Source of the DNA: Cellulomonas fimi | GTDB lineage: Bacteria; Actinomycetota; Actinomycetes; Actinomycetales; Cellulomonadaceae | Assembly: GCF_028583725.1 (NCBI RefSeq) | Contig: NZ_CP110680.1 | Coordinates: 186,001 to 250,000, forward strand | Length of the DNA: 64,000 bases | Direction of reading: 5' to 3' | Shown: positions 62,085-64,000 of the stretch, piece by piece | Layout of the letters: every line of letters starts with the position of its first letter | Position numbering within the stretch: position 1 is the stretch's first letter | The notes under the pieces: model-generated | Database searches by the model: none | What the model was told of the DNA's origin: nothing | Seen by the model: only the letters and a program-made list of their open reading frames with translations | Made by a program: the position numbers and the translations under genes

Positions 62085-62984
62085 ATGAGGGTCGTGAACC
62101 TGCGACAGCTCGGACCGTTCCGCGTCTCCCCGATCGGCCTGGGCGCGATGCCCATGTCGATGAACGACGACAGGGCATACCCCGGCGAGGACGACGCGAT
62201 CGCGACGATCCACGCCGCGCTCGACGCGGGCGTCACCCTCATCGACACCGCCGACATCTACGCGCCGAGCTGGGACACGATGGGCCACAACGAGGTGCTG
62301 GTCGGGAAGGCCGTCCGCACGTGGGGCGGCGACACGAGCGACGTCGTGATCGCGACCAAGGGCGGGATCACGCGGGGCCCCGGCGAGTCGTGGGGTCGCG
62401 ACGGGTCGCTGGCCTACCTGCAGGGCGCCGTCGAGAAGTCCCTCCGGAACCTCGGGGTCGAGGCGATCGACCTGTACCAGTACCACCGGCCCGACCGCTG
62501 GATGGTGTACGGCGAGGTCATGGAGAACCTCAAGACGCTCCAGACCCAGGGCAAGGTGCGCGCGCTCGGGATCTCGAACGCGAGCGTCGAGGAGATCGAG
62601 ATCGCGGAGCAGGTGCTCGGGGAGGGCAACCTCGCGAGCGTCCAGAACGAGTTCTCGCCGCGACACCCCGGCAGCTACGGCGAGCTCCGGCACTGCGAGC
62701 GCCGCGGCATCGCGTTCCTCCCGTGGAGCCCGCTCGGCGGCACGGGCGGTGGTGCACGCGCGGTGGGTGAGCGGTTCGCGGTGTTCGCCGAGCTGGCCGC
62801 GACGTACGAGGTCAGCCCGCAGCGTGTCGTGCTCGCCTGGGAGCTCGCGCTGAGCGACCGGCTCATCGCCATCCCGGGTGCGCGACGGGCCGCGTCGATC
62901 CAGGACTCCGCGCAGGCGGCCACGCTCGTCCTCGATCCCGAGGACGTCGACCGCTGCTCCACGGCGCTCGGGCTCGACGCCTGA
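62085..62984 (+). CDS. Aldo/keto reductase, second paralogue
   Basis: 299 aa. AKR barrel highly like the gene at 58589: ATIHAALDAGVTLIDTADIYA, VIATKGG, LYQYHRPD, GISNAS and FLPWSPLGG. ATG 62085 is the clear start, GTG 62094 possible. The TGA is followed by C and then by an in-frame 55-codon stretch encoding a Ser/Pro linker and a membrane helix (62985-63149), see findings. No SD is obvious. Confidence 0.92.
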   Translation: MRVVNLRQLGPFRVSPIGLGAMPMSMNDDRAYPGEDDAIATIHAALDAGVTLIDTADIYAPSWDTMGHNEVLVGKAVRTWGGDTSDVVIATKGGITRGPGESWGRDGSLAYLQGAVEKSLRNLGVEAIDLYQYHRPDRWMVYGEVMENLKTLQTQGKVRALGISNASVEEIEIAEQVLGEGNLASVQNEFSPRHPGSYGELRHCERRGIAFLPWSPLGGTGGGARAVGERFAVFAELAATYEVSPQRVVLAWELALSDRLIAIPGARRAASIQDSAQAATLVLDPEDVDRCSTALGLDA

Positions 62985-63152
62985 CGGTCGCCCCCGTCGC
63001 CGCCCGCGGAGTCGTCGACGTCGGGTGCGTCGGACCGGCAGCCCGGATCCGCGTCGACGCGCGCCAACTGGATCGCGTACGCGCTGATCGGGGCGCTCGT
63101 CGTGGTGGTGATCCTGTTCTTCGTCGGGTACGCGATCGGCATCGCCGACTGA
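62985..63152 (+). pseudogene. In-frame tail after the AKR stop: linker and membrane helix
   Basis: In the same frame as the aldo/keto reductase, 55 open codons follow its TGA and end at TGA 63150. They encode a Pro/Ser-rich linker and a helix with WIAYALIGALVVVVILFFVG. There is no ATG or GTG start in this frame before the helix. It may be a small membrane-protein gene that lost its start, a C-terminal extension cut by a nonsense mutation, or a readthrough product. Confidence 0.5.
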
Positions 63153-63180
63153 CCGGCTGCGCCACCCGCGGGGCCGCGGG

Positions 63181-64000
63181 TCAGCGGTGCTCGAAGACGA
63201 CGTACTCCTGGCGCTCACCGTCCTGGTCGCTGACGCCGAGGGCGAGCCGGCCGCTGAGCGACGCCATCCACGTGACCTCGTCGCCGAAGGCCACGTCGGC
63301 GCCCGTGGGCGCGGGGGTCGGGGCGGGACCGGGCCGCACGACGTGCTCCTCGCCCGCGTCCTGCACGTGCACGGACCACAGGCGCTCGCCCCGGTAGGAG
63401 ATCGCGTCGAGCTGCGCCCCGCGGGCGGCGAGGATCACGCGGCCGTCCGTGAGGAGCTGGTGGACCGAGACGCCGTCGCCCGGCATCGGCACGCGCCAGC
63501 GGACCCGGCCGGTCCGGGCGTCGACGGCGGCGAGCTCGTCGGGCGTCCGCGCCACGACCAGGCCGTCGAGCGCGATCGCGGCGAGCACGTCGAGGCCGGG
63601 CACCTCCCACCGGACGGAGCCGTCCGGCTCGCGCAGGCGTGCGACGCTGCCGTCGTCGGCGGCCGGGTCGGCGGGGAGCGGCTCGCCGCCGCGCGTGCGG
63701 GTCGAGCTCGGTGAGGCCGCCGTCCCGGTGAGCAGGGCGTCCTCCAGGGTGCCGTCGTCGAGCCCCACCCACTCCAGGTGGTCACCGTCGAACGGCACCT
63801 CGGTCCCGTCGGGGCGCACGAGCATCACGGGGACGTCCCCGGTCGGCTCGTCGGTCGCGCGCTCGGGGTCGGTGACGACGACCGAGCCGTCGGGCCGGAG
63901 CGTCGTCTGCCCCCACAGCCCGCCGTGGCCTTCCAGCGTGGTGAGGGTCGCCCCGTCGTCGGCCGACAGCAGCCACCCCGCGTCGTCGGGGCCGACGGTG
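63181..64000 (-). CDS. PQQ-like/BamB-type beta-propeller protein, N-terminal part missing
   Basis: The frame continues past the right edge. Repeated blades such as DGLVVARTPDELAAVDARTGRVRWRVPMPG and GRVILAARGAQLDAISYRGERLWSV match PQQ-like propellers. Another blade, EGHGGLWGQTTLRPDGSVVVTD, lies towards the missing part. The function is unclear; binding of a protein or ligand outside the cell is common. The stop is at 63181-63183. Confidence 0.75.
   Translation of the reverse strand, partial: TVGPDDAGWLLSADDGATLTTLEGHGGLWGQTTLRPDGSVVVTDPERATDEPTGDVPVMLVRPDGTEVPFDGDHLEWVGLDDGTLEDALLTGTAASPSSTRTRGGEPLPADPAADDGSVARLREPDGSVRWEVPGLDVLAAIALDGLVVARTPDELAAVDARTGRVRWRVPMPGDGVSVHQLLTDGRVILAARGAQLDAISYRGERLWSVHVQDAGEEHVVRPGPAPTPAPTGADVAFGDEVTWMASLSGRLALGVSDQDGERQEYVVFEHR

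Overview
The window is chromosomal DNA from a very GC-rich actinobacterium, most likely a Micrococcales member of the Cellulomonas kind. I infer this from the composition, the frequent GTG starts, many TANNNT -10 boxes six or seven bases before an RTG start (leaderless mRNAs), F420/deazaflavin enzymes, a GH113-type glycosidase and DtxR-type iron boxes. It carries about 54 genes, almost all housekeeping, transport, redox and regulatory genes. I see no rRNA, tRNA, CRISPR array, insertion sequence or prophage.

Layout. 1-2000: metF (cut by the window start) behind a SAM-I riboswitch, a small protein, and the DNA glycosylase tag. 2000-5250: a coiled-coil TetR regulator divergent from a drug-efflux ABC pair, with a palindromic operator between them. 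5390-10814: helicase HrpA and a DUF1361 membrane protein. 10887-13108: an ABC-F ribosome-protection-type gene with an attenuator-like leader, then ybaK. 13358-20650: a STAS protein, sbcD-sbcC, small membrane proteins, DUF2993 and an M50 peptidase. 20666-22919: secreted HNH nuclease, MerR regulator and DUF2809 gene, separated by minisatellites. 23046-25857: amino-acid permease, aquaglyceroporin and Ddn-like protein. 25933-28604: Rv0909-like antitoxin, DUF1918, prolyl-aminopeptidase-like hydrolase and vapBC. 28731-33223: HEAT-repeat protein, GH113 glycosidase, VOC protein, UdgB and a LOG-type protein. 33368-40471: Cys-rich microprotein, YciO, FusA2-like GTPase, FKBP lipoprotein, YyaL and a septum-formation-type lipoprotein. 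40702-48821: VOC, Pr6Pr, QorR/QorB-like pair, Gfo/Idh-monooxygenase pair, and a two-component system. 48908-53272: F420 luciferase-like enzyme, NYN-LOTUS protein, RsbW-like ATPase and MbfA-like iron exporter. 53389-58474: siderophore uptake ABC genes and a siderophore-interacting reductase, both under iron boxes. 58589-64000: two paralogous aldo/keto reductases flanking an FAD oxidase and a zinc alcohol dehydrogenase, then a truncated PQQ-like protein.

Themes. Several units are small autoregulated modules whose operator lies on a -10 box: TetR/ABC, QorR/QorB, MerR, vapBC and the iron genes. The iron block joins uptake, reductive release and probable export. Two 5' leaders look like true cis-regulation: the SAM riboswitch with a leader ORF before metF, and a three-codon ORF inside a start-sequestering stem before the ABC-F gene. 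Tandem repeats are unusually frequent: three lie at gene 3' ends and copy the stop codon, one is a 21-copy octamer array, and two sit inside reading frames in multiples of three bases.

All family calls come from reading translated motifs by eye; no database search was run.
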